From NCBI RefSeq assembly GCF_048128805.1, contig NC_136019.1, forward strand, positions 16,123,881-16,187,880: DNA of 64,000 bases. The letters are read 5' to 3'. The stretch is from Centroberyx gerrardi (lineage: Eukaryota; Chordata; Actinopteri; Beryciformes; Berycidae). Below the pieces are notes generated by a model that was not told where the DNA came from, made no database searches, and was given only the letters and a program-made list of their open reading frames with translations. Of the stretch, positions 34,523 through 45,941 are shown in pieces. The position numbers were made by a program, and so were the translations under genes. Numbering within the stretch: position 1 is the stretch's first letter; each line of letters begins with the position of its first letter.

Positions 34523-36261
34523 TGGAAGAAAGAATGGAATGGAGGGAGAGGAGGAAACTGCTCTGCAAATCAGACCCTTCTTCCATCAGTTAGTCTAGTA
34601 TCACGTGTTATATAGAGGTTATGCCCGACTTACTTCCGCATTCTGTTAAAACGGACTTACTAGTTTCCGGTTCAGTTTCGCTTTACCGAAAGCTCGTTGT
34701 TGTACCAGCTACGTGTGGATATGGCGTTGTTAAGAAATGTTTACCGTGTACATTATTGTCCACAGAAGGTGAAAATGTCAATGTCTGTGACAATGTTTTG
34801 GTTAGTCTTTACACTCTACTAGTTAAGATGTACTTTAAATCTCCATGGTGCAACTACTGTAAATAAAGACACAGCTTTAGAGTCAAACTAGCTAGTTTCA
34901 GTGTAACTTTTAGTGTCCACTTTACACCCTAACTTGACCACACATCCAGCTGGTGCAACAGGCTGCTGGACCTTTACACTACAATGGCACTACAGTGAAG
35001 TGCAAAGGGAAACTGGCAGTATTGCCTACTGGTTAGAAAGACCTCCATGACCCCAAAGTTCCAACCTGCCAAAGTGTCCATGGGCAAGGCACTGAATCTC
35101 CATCAGCTCCAGTGGTCTGTGGTTTCACTGTGACCAGTATGCCACTGTAGCAGTCACAGGAATCTTATTTTCAAAACAAGTACTTTCCTCAGAATTTTTT
35201 TTTCTATAATTGTCAAATCATCCATGTAAGTTATTTACAGATGTTTGAAATTTTGTTTGTCATTGTTTTTGGTGTTTGTTGTTTTGATTTTGTAGAAAGA
35301 GAATGTAGAGAATGTTTTACTACCTGAAATAAAAGTGGAGCCTTACTGGATGTGAGTGGTTTATTTGGTGTCTTGGGCAAATACACTGTAACCTAATTCA
35401 TGTAATTCCATTCCTTTCTTCTTCTTGCTCAAATACATAAAACAAATCCATTAGTGCAGACATACTTTTAACTCAGCCTGGGACAACATGGGGTTAAAAA
35501 GCGAGAGAGGAAAAAAAAGAGCCATCTGATAGTATGACTGGCCTGAGCAAAGGGGAGGAGTTTGGCTTCATGACAGCAGTGCCAGTTTGGCTTTGCTACC
35601 TCAGAGGTCAAGTTTCCTGTTTGGCAACAAGGTAAGACCAAGGCAAAAGAGTAGCTGAATATGTTTCAAAAATTTTAGTGAAAAAATAGAATCACTTCAA
35701 TGATGTTTATACTTTTGAGGCTATCATGTACCAGGCAAGTGAAATGTAATGATGACTGAGTAGGTCAATATTTGAAACGATTAGTCTTCTTCCCCCTAGT
35801 GTGGGTTAGGATTTGGGTTAGCAGTCCACTATGGGGGTGTAATACATTAAAATAGTTTGTACAGTATAGCATAGCAAGATTTTCCTGGAGGTTTTTAGTC
35901 TCAAAATGTCATTAAATTCTACAGCTAGTTTCACATTGCAGAGGCTGAACCATGTGACTACGCAACTGGACTTTGGTCGCTGGGCAGCTTTGAATTGTTG
36001 AGTACTGATAAGAATGATAAGGCATCCAGCTGTTCATAAGGAATAGATGTGTAATTTTTGACCAAACCTTTTTCTTAATACATATTCTGTAGATCTAATG
36101 TTTTGTAGAATTTTTTATATTCTGCTGGTGACGTAATTGGGGCTCAATGTTAATTTTTTGTTACTAAAACACATTTCTTATGTGTGTGTGAATTCACGTC
36201 ATTCATTTCTGATTCAAAACCAATTAACTTAATCCTCTTTCTTTATCGTATTTCTGAAGTC
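34523..36261 (+). other. Intergenic region between gene B and the TRIM gene
   Basis: A/B homology ends near 34,613. An 81-codon ORF at 34,621-34,866 followed by AATAAA at 34,861 may be an unclassified retroelement end; no family recognised. 35,030-35,160 contains CAAAGTGTCC, then GGGCAAGGCACTGAATC, a degenerate fish SINE body. The remainder probably includes 5' UTR of the TRIM gene. Confidence 0.45.
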
Positions 36262-39200
36262 ATGGCTTCCCCCAGCGTTCTCCTGTCAGAGGAGCAGTTT
36301 CACTGTTGCATCTGTCTGGATGTTTTCTCCGAGCCCGTCTCCATCCCCTGCGGACACAGCTTCTGCTCGGCCTGCATCACAAGACACTGGGACGGCAGCC
36401 AGGTCATCAGCTGTCCCAGATGTAAGAGGGTCTTTCAGGGCCGTCCAGAGCTTTGCGAGAACTCCTTCGCCAAGGAAATGGCCGAGCAGATCCGAGCGAG
36501 ACGGCAAAACGGCGTGTCGTCGACGCTGGGAAAATCCAGAGGCGTGTATTGTGACGTGTGTGTCGGGAGTAAGATGAAGGCCCTGAAGTCCTGCCTGGTG
36601 TGTCTGACCTCATACTGCCAGACTCACCTGGAGCCTCACCTGAGAGTTGCCATCTTGAAGATCCACAAGCTGATTGAGCCTGTGGCGAACCTGGAAGACA
36701 GGATTTGTAAGAGGCACCAAAGGCTCCTGGAGCTGTTCTGCAGGAGCGACCAGAGGTGTGTGTGTGTGCTGTGCACCGAGACCGACCACCGCTGCCACGA
36801 CACCGTTCCAGTGGAGAGGGAGAGCGGTGAGAAGAAGGTGACATCCGAACCTCCTCCTCCTATTGCTGTTTCAAAAGGCTTTCCTATTCTACTCACACTT
36901 AAGCTCTGAATATAGATTTAGATTCTGATTCTGGTTCTAATTCGGATTCCTGTCCTGATTTTCAGGCTCAGATGAAAAGGACAGAGGCAGAGGTTCAGCA
37001 GATGATCCAGGACAGACTGGAGAAGGTGGAGGAGATGAAACACTCTGTGGAGCTCAGCAAAGTGAGTTGAGTTAAAATTTGCAATTGTGGGTCTTGTGCT
37101 TTGTTCTGCTTCCTTGTGTTTGTCTTACATCATTCTGTTCTACAGTTGATTGTTGATCAGTTAGATCTAGTTAGGTTTATTCTGTGTAAAGTCCTTTGAT
37201 ACATGCTTGTGATAACGGGGTATATAAATAAATTACTTGAACTTAAACTTGGAACTAGTTGTCATAACAGAAGATGAAACTTTAATGATCCCTGTGGGGA
37301 AATTGGGCCAGTGCAGCAGCAAACAGTAACAGGATACACTACAGGAAAGCAGAATATAGATAAGAATATAGCAAAAGAGGGTAATATAAACACACATAGC
37401 TGACAATTTCAAAACTAGAACAGCTTAGAAGTATGAATGAAAGGAGTAGATTGCAGCATTAGGAGGGTGTAACTGAGCTGAAATGAAAAATACATATGAA
37501 CAAACATTGGAATCTATATGTATTTACTACTGCTACTACTACTAGTAATAATCCTGTAAAGTAAAAGGGTGTTACTTAGACATGCATTACAAATACAGCA
37601 CACAAAAGCAATTGACACATCACCACAACAGCCATCACTGAAAGCAAACTTTCAAAATTTGACAAGACTTCTGTTATTACTGCTCAATGTCCTCAGAAAA
37701 ACTCAAAGAGGGATATAGAAGACAGCATGGAGGTCTTCTCCACTCTGTTGCGCTCCATGAAGAGAAGCCAGGCTGAGCTCATTGAAGAGATCCAGAAGCA
37801 GCAGAAAGCAGCAGAGAGGAGAGCTGAGGGGCTCATCACACAGCTGCAGCAGGAAATCAGAGAGCTGGAGGGGAGAAGAAGTGAACTGGAGCAGCTCTCT
37901 CACACTGAGGACCATCTCCATCTGCTACAGGTCAGTGGTCCTCTCACATCAAGTAGGACACATGAGCAAACTCACCATTAGGCTGGGGACACACTAGGAG
38001 ACATTTATAATCCTGACCAATCGACGGATTTCACAGATTTGGGACAACTTCTCTGTTGTCTTGTCTTGTCTTGTCTTTTCTTTTTCTCTTCTCCTATCCT
38101 TCATCATTTAAAGTTATGTTGGCTCATTTGTCCCTTGTCTTTATTTATGTTAGACATGTCCATCTCTGAGTTCTCCTCCATCCACCAAGCCCTGTGCTGC
38201 GATGGTTGTCCATTCAGATACCTGTGTGGGGATTGTAAGGAGAGCGGTGGCCCACATTGAAGAGCTGCTGCCACCAGCTTTGAAGAAGCTTTCCAATCAA
38301 GGTCAACTTCTCAAAAGATTCTTCATCAAAGACACAACTGTGCATTACAAAATAATTAATTAGATATCATGCCATTGATCATTAATTGAATATACTTGGA
38401 TGTTGTCTTTCTTATTTTGGCTCATGTATTCATCTTAATTTACAGAGCATGAGACGATCCAGCAGTATGCAGGTACAGTTTTACATTTTTCTCAGAACTT
38501 GTGAAAACCTATAACAAAACAAACGAAACAATACTGATCTCTCTCATCTTTAGCTTGTTCTCTCTCTCCCTACATATATACACAGACTTCTTATGTCCTC
38601 TTTCCTCAACAAAATCAAAACACATCTGGACTCCATAATAAAACATTCATATGCATTCCAGTTTCATCTGGTTCTTAGACTTCTCTCAGGCTTAAGAACC
38701 ATCTTTCAAATGATAAATAACAAAAAAGGAAAAAAAAGAACATTTGATATGAGCAGAAAAAAGGAAAATGAAGTGACAGCTGTATATAAATTGTGTCCAT
38801 CCACCAGTTGATGTTCATCTGGACCCCAGGACAGCCAACCCCTGGCTGGTTCTATCAGAGGATGGGAGACGAGTCTGGGATGGAGATGTAGAACAGAACC
38901 TGCTGGATTTACCAGAGCGCTTCGACACGGCACCGTGTGTCCTCGCCGCCAGGGTAAATAAAGATGTGACACTATATTTGTCCTTCTCTTTTCGCTTGTC
39001 CCCTGTGGACAAAAAGCGTATAATTACCGAAAAATAGATGAGACCATGGACGAGACGATTGGCAGCCTCTATGTCACACCAGTGGTATTGTTAGTGCTAG
39101 TGTTTCTCAGAATTGAGACCACATTTCCCATGAACTCCATTGCTTTCTGTCACAAAGAGGATGTTGCTTCTTTCTGTTTTGCTTTTAAACATGTTATGAT

Positions 39201-39746
39201 TCTTAATGTAATTGAGCTGAATTGATTGAAAGAGAATCGAAGCCAAAGAGATTTCAGCTTTGAGAAGATAACAGTCATCACCATCACCTAACCTCGGCCC
39301 TTCTTGCTACGCAGGGTTTCATCACAGGGAGGCACTACTGGGAGGTTGACGTCGGAGACAAGACGGCGTGGGACTTGGGCGTGGCTCGACAGTCGGTCAA
39401 CAGGAAGGGTTTGGTCACGCTGAGCCCAGAGGACGGTTACTGGGTGATTTGTTTGAGGAGGGGAGGCGAGTACCGGGCATGTGCGGGACAGGCGGTGATG
39501 CTGTGTCTCCCTCAGAGGCCGCAGGTCGTCGGGGTGTTTGTGGATTACGAGGACGGGACGGTGTCGTTCTACGATGCGGAGGCCCGGTCTCACATCTATT
39601 CCTTTACCAAGTTCCACTTCACCGAGGCCGTGTTTCCGCTTTTTAACCCGGATATGAGTGACAGCGGCAACAACAAATCACCGCTCATAATCTGTCCTGT
39701 CAGTGGTATCAACAGGGGCGGGGCTTTAGACGACATTACAATATGA
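36262..39746 (+). CDS. TRIM E3 ubiquitin ligase (bloodthirsty-like, RING/B-box/PRY-SPRY)
   Basis: Predicted exons 36262-36837, 36966-37061, 37697-37930, 38154-38301, 38446-38472, 38808-38953, 39315-39746 give 552 residues with continuous phase. RING finger at about 15-54 ([24 protein letters not shown]), a B-box1-like block ([15 protein letters not shown]), B-box2 at about 148-185 ([25 protein letters not shown]), a Leu/Glu-rich coiled coil over exons 2-3, PRY at about 361-409 ([14 protein letters not shown]), and SPRY in the last exon ([27 protein letters not shown]). The RING implies E2-dependent ubiquitin transfer and the PRY-SPRY target recognition; fish relatives (btr/TRIM39-like) are often linked to innate immunity, which is an inference here. 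Intron 2 contains a retroposon-like segment at 37,262-37,440. AATAAA signals lie downstream at 39,822-39,835. Confidence 0.9.
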
Positions 39747-40564
39747 CTTTTAAATGTACATTCACTGTTTGTTTTTTTATCTTACAGCATTTTTACTTAT
39801 TATCAGATAGCATTCATTTCAAAATAAAAAAAAATAAAAAGATGGGAGAAGTGTGGCATGGAACATAGACCACCACTATTTTGCAAGCAAAGGTCTTAAG
39901 GTGACTCATAACTTCAAGAGTAATCTATGACATGCTTTATTATCCTGCAAAACAAATATTTTGTAAAAATAAATGTCAATGTTTTCAATGGCACATGTGT
40001 AATTTTGGAGTGAAACTCTACATATGTACAGACTTCATTGGTGACCTCAGAAACCTGTTTTGACCTCTTGACAACATTTTCTCAAACATTGCCCTCTGAA
40101 ATCTCTCATGCAGAGACATTATCAATGTCATCTTTTTTATTAAAGGGGGAATTATTATACGGTTCATCACTGTTTGATGTTTCATTTATGTGAATTACTA
40201 CTTTCACACACGGAACACACTTCTCACAGTTCTCACAGTCACTTGTCTCCCTCCCAATAACCTTTAAACCATTGTATCTTCTCAAACCTTTTCCTCTCCT
40301 CCTCCTCCCTCTTATTCTCCTTCATCTTCTCTTCCTTCCTCTTCTGTTCCTTTAATAAATTACAGTTTGAGCACAGATCCAAGATCAGCCTCAGCCCTTT
40401 AATAACTACCCTCAACCATTAGAGGCTAATCCACTAAACTGACTGCAGACCACTGTTTACATTTTACACCCTGACAGCGGTTAATCAGATTAGCTCAGAG
40501 ATGGGATTAGCCTTGTGGCAGATGGGACTGAGACAGACTGCAAGTCTGAGGTTTGGGAGAAAGC

Positions 40565-40606
<42 letters not shown>

Positions 40607-41756
40607 CATGTCTATGGACTGTGACGAACACACATACACACTTATTTACACTCACTTTACAGGTAATTATTTAATATTATTGTGGATGTCCTCCTCTTGA
40701 ATGAATTTCAGTTAGGAGATACTGTAGAAAGGACCAGAGCTAAAAGAGTAGGGGTTAAGAAGGAAGGAAAGAGGGAGGGATGAAGAGGGATTACAACTGA
40801 TATGGTCGTTGTGTGGGGCGGAGACACACGCACATGCACAGGGCCTGCAGGTTGTACTGGACACCAGGCTAAACAAGAACACATTACACACTTATTATTT
40901 CTTCAACAGAGATATAACTACATTGGATGGCCAGCAGGCAAGGGTAAGTCAGTTATTTTGTGAATACAGCTTGTCAGTGTTGTTTTTGACTAATGTGGAA
41001 GGAATCTGATAAGGTAAACCACTCTCATAAAAGTGGTATTTCTACTGCTTGATATTGCCTGCATGTTTAAACAAATGTAGTCTAAATGTAAGTTGATATC
41101 ATTAGTTAATAATTTCTTTGACACTCATCAGGCTGCATTTAGGCAAATTTAACAATGCAGCATCTATTGTATTTCAGCAGCAAATGACCATACTGCTTTA
41201 TACACGGTTTACATTTTACAATACAAAAAAAGTTTCATAAACAACATTTTCATAAATGTTGTCTATGGTTTGCTGGCTGATGATTTTATTTAAACTGGAC
41301 AATAGAGCTGAAACAGGTTGCTGGGGAGTTGACAGCTCCTTCAGGCTTGAGCAGATTATACACAGAGGATAGAGCAAGCGTTTTTACCTCTCAACCAAAA
41401 AGTAGAGTACCCCCACAATTGAGAGTATGTGCTCAATAAATGAAATAAATGCAATATATAAAGTTATGATCATGCTCTGTTATTTGTTCCCAGATATGAA
41501 GTGCAGATTTTAATTTTAAGACTTAACAAGGCTTCTATGGTTTCTCTACTGTTTCGCTCTATAGGCCTACCAACCTTTTTTAAAACCTGGTTCATCCACT
41601 TTTCAGTTTATATCTTCATCTGGATGACAGCCAGTGAACAGGTCGTATGGCATACCATAACAAGCCTGACTCTGCAATGACATCATCACGAGTTTGTTGT
41701 TTCGACACCTGAGGGTTGAAGCGTTCTGATTGGCTGAGTCTGAGTGGAGTGGCGTG
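39747..41756 (+). other. TRIM 3' UTR and rpgrip1 upstream region
   Basis: AATAAA motifs near 39,822, 39,968 and 40,353 are possible TRIM polyadenylation signals. A (CA)n run sits at 40,566-40,604. No additional coding sequence recognised; the rpgrip1 promoter and 5' UTR should lie near the right end. Confidence 0.5.
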
Positions 41757-41851
41757 ATGTCACTAGTGGTGGACGAGACGGCCGGGGATCTCCCAGTCAG
41801 AGACGTGGGACTGATGAGGGGCGGACTGATGCCAACTGTCCCAGGTCTGTG

Positions 41852-41892
<41 letters not shown>

Positions 41893-42254
41893 TCTTGTAT
41901 GTGTGTGTTGTTGTACTTCTCTCTTTATGAGGACCAAATGTCCCCATAAGGATGGAAAAATTAGGAAAATCCTACAAAGTGAGGACATTTTGCCAGTCCT
42001 CACTTGTACAAAAGTCTAGTTTAGGGTTAGGGCTTGGGTTTAGAGTTAGGGTTAAAATTAGGATTAGGTTGAGAGTTAAAGGTTATGGTTTAGGGAATGA
42101 ATGTAGTCAATGAAAGTCCTCACAAGTATTGTAATACAATACAAGCTTATGTGTGTGTCTGTACCTTTATGTATGAGTGTGTGTAAATGTGTGTTTGTGT
42201 GTGCGTCTATGTTTGCCTGTGCATGCGTTTTGTGTATGTGTGTCTTTGTGAGTG

Positions 42255-42337
<83 letters not shown>

Positions 42338-42940
42338 ACATATGCGCCTGGCTGTGTGAGCACAGCAGCTCTGGATTGAAGCTGGTTGTACTTGAACTTT
42401 TCCTGTCATCTCCTCAGGTAACATGCGTGACGTGAAGCCATGGAAGAAGACCCATGTCATGAAGATGAAAGGTGAAACTAGTTTGCAAAATCCATCCTTT
42501 CACATTTTAACTCCAAAATGTGATATCCACCATTTGACAAAAATTACAGTATTACTGTTATGATATAGTAGATATCATCAAGGTTACATGATATGGTGAC
42601 AGTATGAACCCAATCACTTCATACTAATATCAGCACCAAATGTGATAATAATAATAATTCCATCAACCAAAATAACAGATACACATTTGGCACTTGTGGC
42701 ATACTATGTGTATGTGTGTACGTATGTATGTATATTGTGTATGCCATATTGTGTATCCAAATGGACCCATTTATAGATCATTTGTATATTTAAGTCCCTT
42801 CTGCATGTGCACCAACTTTGGTGTTAAATTTGCAAAAAATGCAAATTAGCAGAAAATCCAGTATGCACATACAGGCTTGAACCCCTAATTATAAGGCTTT
42901 TTAAAGAATAGTAGGTAACTTGAGTCCTTGGTTGACAAGA

Positions 42941-43038
<98 letters not shown>

Positions 43039-43554
43039 ATCGTCAGCGCCTGTTTCGGATTCCCAGGGAGCACCTGGAGGACCAGTGTCTGCGACTGCAG
43101 GAGGAGAACAGTGTGCTGAGACAACACACACGCACACAGGAACAGAGGCTACGCAGGTAACACACACACACACACTCACACACACACACACACTGAACGC
43201 TTTACTCTGCTGCAGCTCCACTTTGTGATTTAAGCTTACAAGACGGGTGTATCACATCAAAATCTTGCCTAGTGCAGCTTTAAATATCGCTGATTAAGAA
43301 CATTTTACGTTCTTCAAATATGGACGATTCAACCCCTCTTCCTCCTCCAGGATGTCCACCAGGCTGATGCGTCTCCGACAGGCCCGTCCAGGGTCAGAGG
43401 GCATTAAGGAGCGGGACATGGAGGACACCATACAGGAGCTGGAGGCCCGCGTCGCTACGCTGGAGAGCCAGAAGGGGGTGCTACAGAACAAACTCAGCCT
43501 GGCCAAGCAACACATTATGGACCTCGGGGGACGCGCACACCACAGGTTCAGCAA

Positions 43555-43597
<43 letters not shown>

Positions 43598-43816
43598 TGT
43601 TTGGATAGGGTGTATGTGTAGGGAGGATGGATGTGAATGTTGTGAACCGTTTAAAACTACATGACGGGTGGAAATATTGTGGCTAGTTATTTCAAGAGCG
43701 TTGGGGAGTTTTCCACAATCAGATTTCACATTAAACATAAAATAACACAAAACTTTACAAAATTAGTGAATATGTCTTGTTTTAAGGTAGTATACAAAGA
43801 AAGAAACTGGCAACTG

Positions 43817-43893
<77 letters not shown>

Positions 43894-45896
43894 TTAATTG
43901 GGTTTGGCAAGGTGTGGGACTTGCCATACTTTAGGAGAGCAAAGACCAAGCAAAAAAATGTTTCCACTATGTTAAAAAGGTTAAAGGTTATCATTGTGTC
44001 ATAACTCTGAAACCTGGGTGGTAAAATTGTCTCTGACTTTCTGATTTCATCATCCAACTACAACAGCGTTTTTGTGAAATGTCCAAGAAGGAAATGCATT
44101 TTTCCGATACATCCGATAGCACATGAATGCAGGTTGACTACCACTCCCTCCTCCCTCTCTTCCTCTCTGTGCTGGTAGGTAAAAGTATGGACGGGGAGGG
44201 CGGAGTCAGGAGGGCAGCCCAGACGGCCCCGCCCCGCTACGGCCACACACTGGAGGACACCAGGGGAGAGATAGAGAGATTGTAAGTGTCTAGTGTGTGT
44301 GTGTGTGCGCTTTACTGATGTACATAGAATAGAAGAGAACAGAATATTTTATCTCTAATGTGACATTCATCCACCGTTGTTCTCTCCTACTGCTTTTTCC
44401 TAAACAGACACTCTCTACTCAGGTTTGTGAGTGAACATCTGCCTGCAGAGCAATAGACTACGTCCTTTAACTCTTTTTACTGTAATGAGAGTTGAAGTAG
44501 TTGATTTTTGCTTGAGCTTTCCTAAGCTTGCTGATAGTACAAGACAATCAAATAACGCAGTTTTCTCATATCGGCCATGTCCTGCCAAAATCTCATATCT
44601 CCACCATGTCAGGAATTGAGAAACGGTTGATTTCCTTGTTCAGGGTTTGTTTTTCTTCACTTCACAATTTAAGTTAACTTTGACCCAGTGTCATGAGGAT
44701 CTACACTGGTTAACTACAAATGAAAGTGCAAAGAATAAGGTAAAATGAATATGTATGGTTTCTGCAGGACACTAATGTGTATTATAACTGGCCAAATGAA
44801 TCGTGTTAGGATACTGCAGTGAGGCTGGTAAATCTTTACCATTTCTGTTCTGTCTCTGTCTCTATTTTCTTTCTTTCTTTACCTCCATCTTCTTCCATCT
44901 CCCCCCCTTTTTCCTTCCATCCCGCCTATCCTCCCTCCAACCTCATTCCTCATTCTCCCTCTCTGTTTCCCTCTCTTATTCCAACCGCATCCCTCTCCCC
45001 CTTCCCCATTCCCATTCTCCCTCCATCCCATCTTCTCTTTCTTCCTCCCTAACCTGCAACCATCCCACCATTCTGCCTCCCTCCGACCACCTCCCTCTCT
45101 CTCTCTCCCTCGTTCCACCCTTTCTCCTAACCTCCCTGCCCCCCCCCCCCCCCCACCTCCCCCCTCCCAGCAGGTCCAGTGTGATAGAGCCCCAGCAGGT
45201 GAAGGTGGCGGAGCTGGAGCTGGCTGCCCAGTCGCTCCGAGACACTCTGAGAGAGAAGGAGAAGGAGATAGAGGGAACCATGAGAGGCATGAGGAAGCAG
45301 CAGGTGGACGGACACAGGTGGCTACAGTGGAAATACTACTGCTACTGCTACTACTATAATAGTAATAATAAAATAGATTTGAGTCTAAGCTCTTATTTCT
45401 CTGTCAGACTAACCATCAGAGACAATGTGGATCTGATCCGTCTGCAAAAGCAGCTGTCAGAGAAGAGCACCGCCCTGAGAATCAGCCAGGAGAAATTCCA
45501 CGACCTGCAAGAGGTCAGTCAACCTTTCTGTCACTCATTCATTCATTCTTTCATTCATTCATTTATTCTTTCGTTATTTTATTGTAATTTGTTGCCACCA
45601 GCTCAATAATTCTAGTTTCATAGTTCAGTAATTTCAAGTAATTTGACGATAGCAGTTCAATACCAGTTCTCTCTCTCTATCTGCATCGCTGTCTGTTTCT
45701 CTTCCTGTTTTTTTCTCATTCACACACGCTCATTCTCTCGCTCTCTCATTCTTATTCTCCATCTCCAGGCATATGAGAAGCAGCTAGAGGAGGTAACTGC
45801 CCCAGCACACACACACAAAGCTCATTAAATATTTCAAACATGTACTCCAAACCTTTTACCGAGTGATTTCGATCAATTGTAATTACTGCTCATATT

Positions 45897-45941
<45 letters not shown>

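Noticed and set aside
34621-34866. 81-codon ORF followed by AATAAA as a small gene
   Set aside because: No family resemblance and no splice or start context; kept only as an unclassified retroelement-like segment in the intergenic entry.
36184-36261. 26-codon N-terminal extension of the TRIM ORF
   Set aside because: The family start [13 protein letters not shown] lies at 36,262; upstream residues have no RING-family similarity and begin at a non-conserved codon.
42076-42460. Long Ala-Arg-Thr-His and Val-Arg-Ala-Cys ORFs
   Set aside because: Translation of the (TGCG)n microsatellite in several frames.
42901-43228. Arg-Glu and Ser-Leu repeat ORFs
   Set aside because: Artefacts of the (CT)n tract; the plus-strand part from 43,039 is rpgrip1 exon 3 in its own frame.
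44803-45609. 268-codon ORF across rpgrip1 intron and exons 7-8
   Set aside because: The first 120 codons are pyrimidine-rich intron; only 45,174-45,317 and 45,408-45,513 are exonic.
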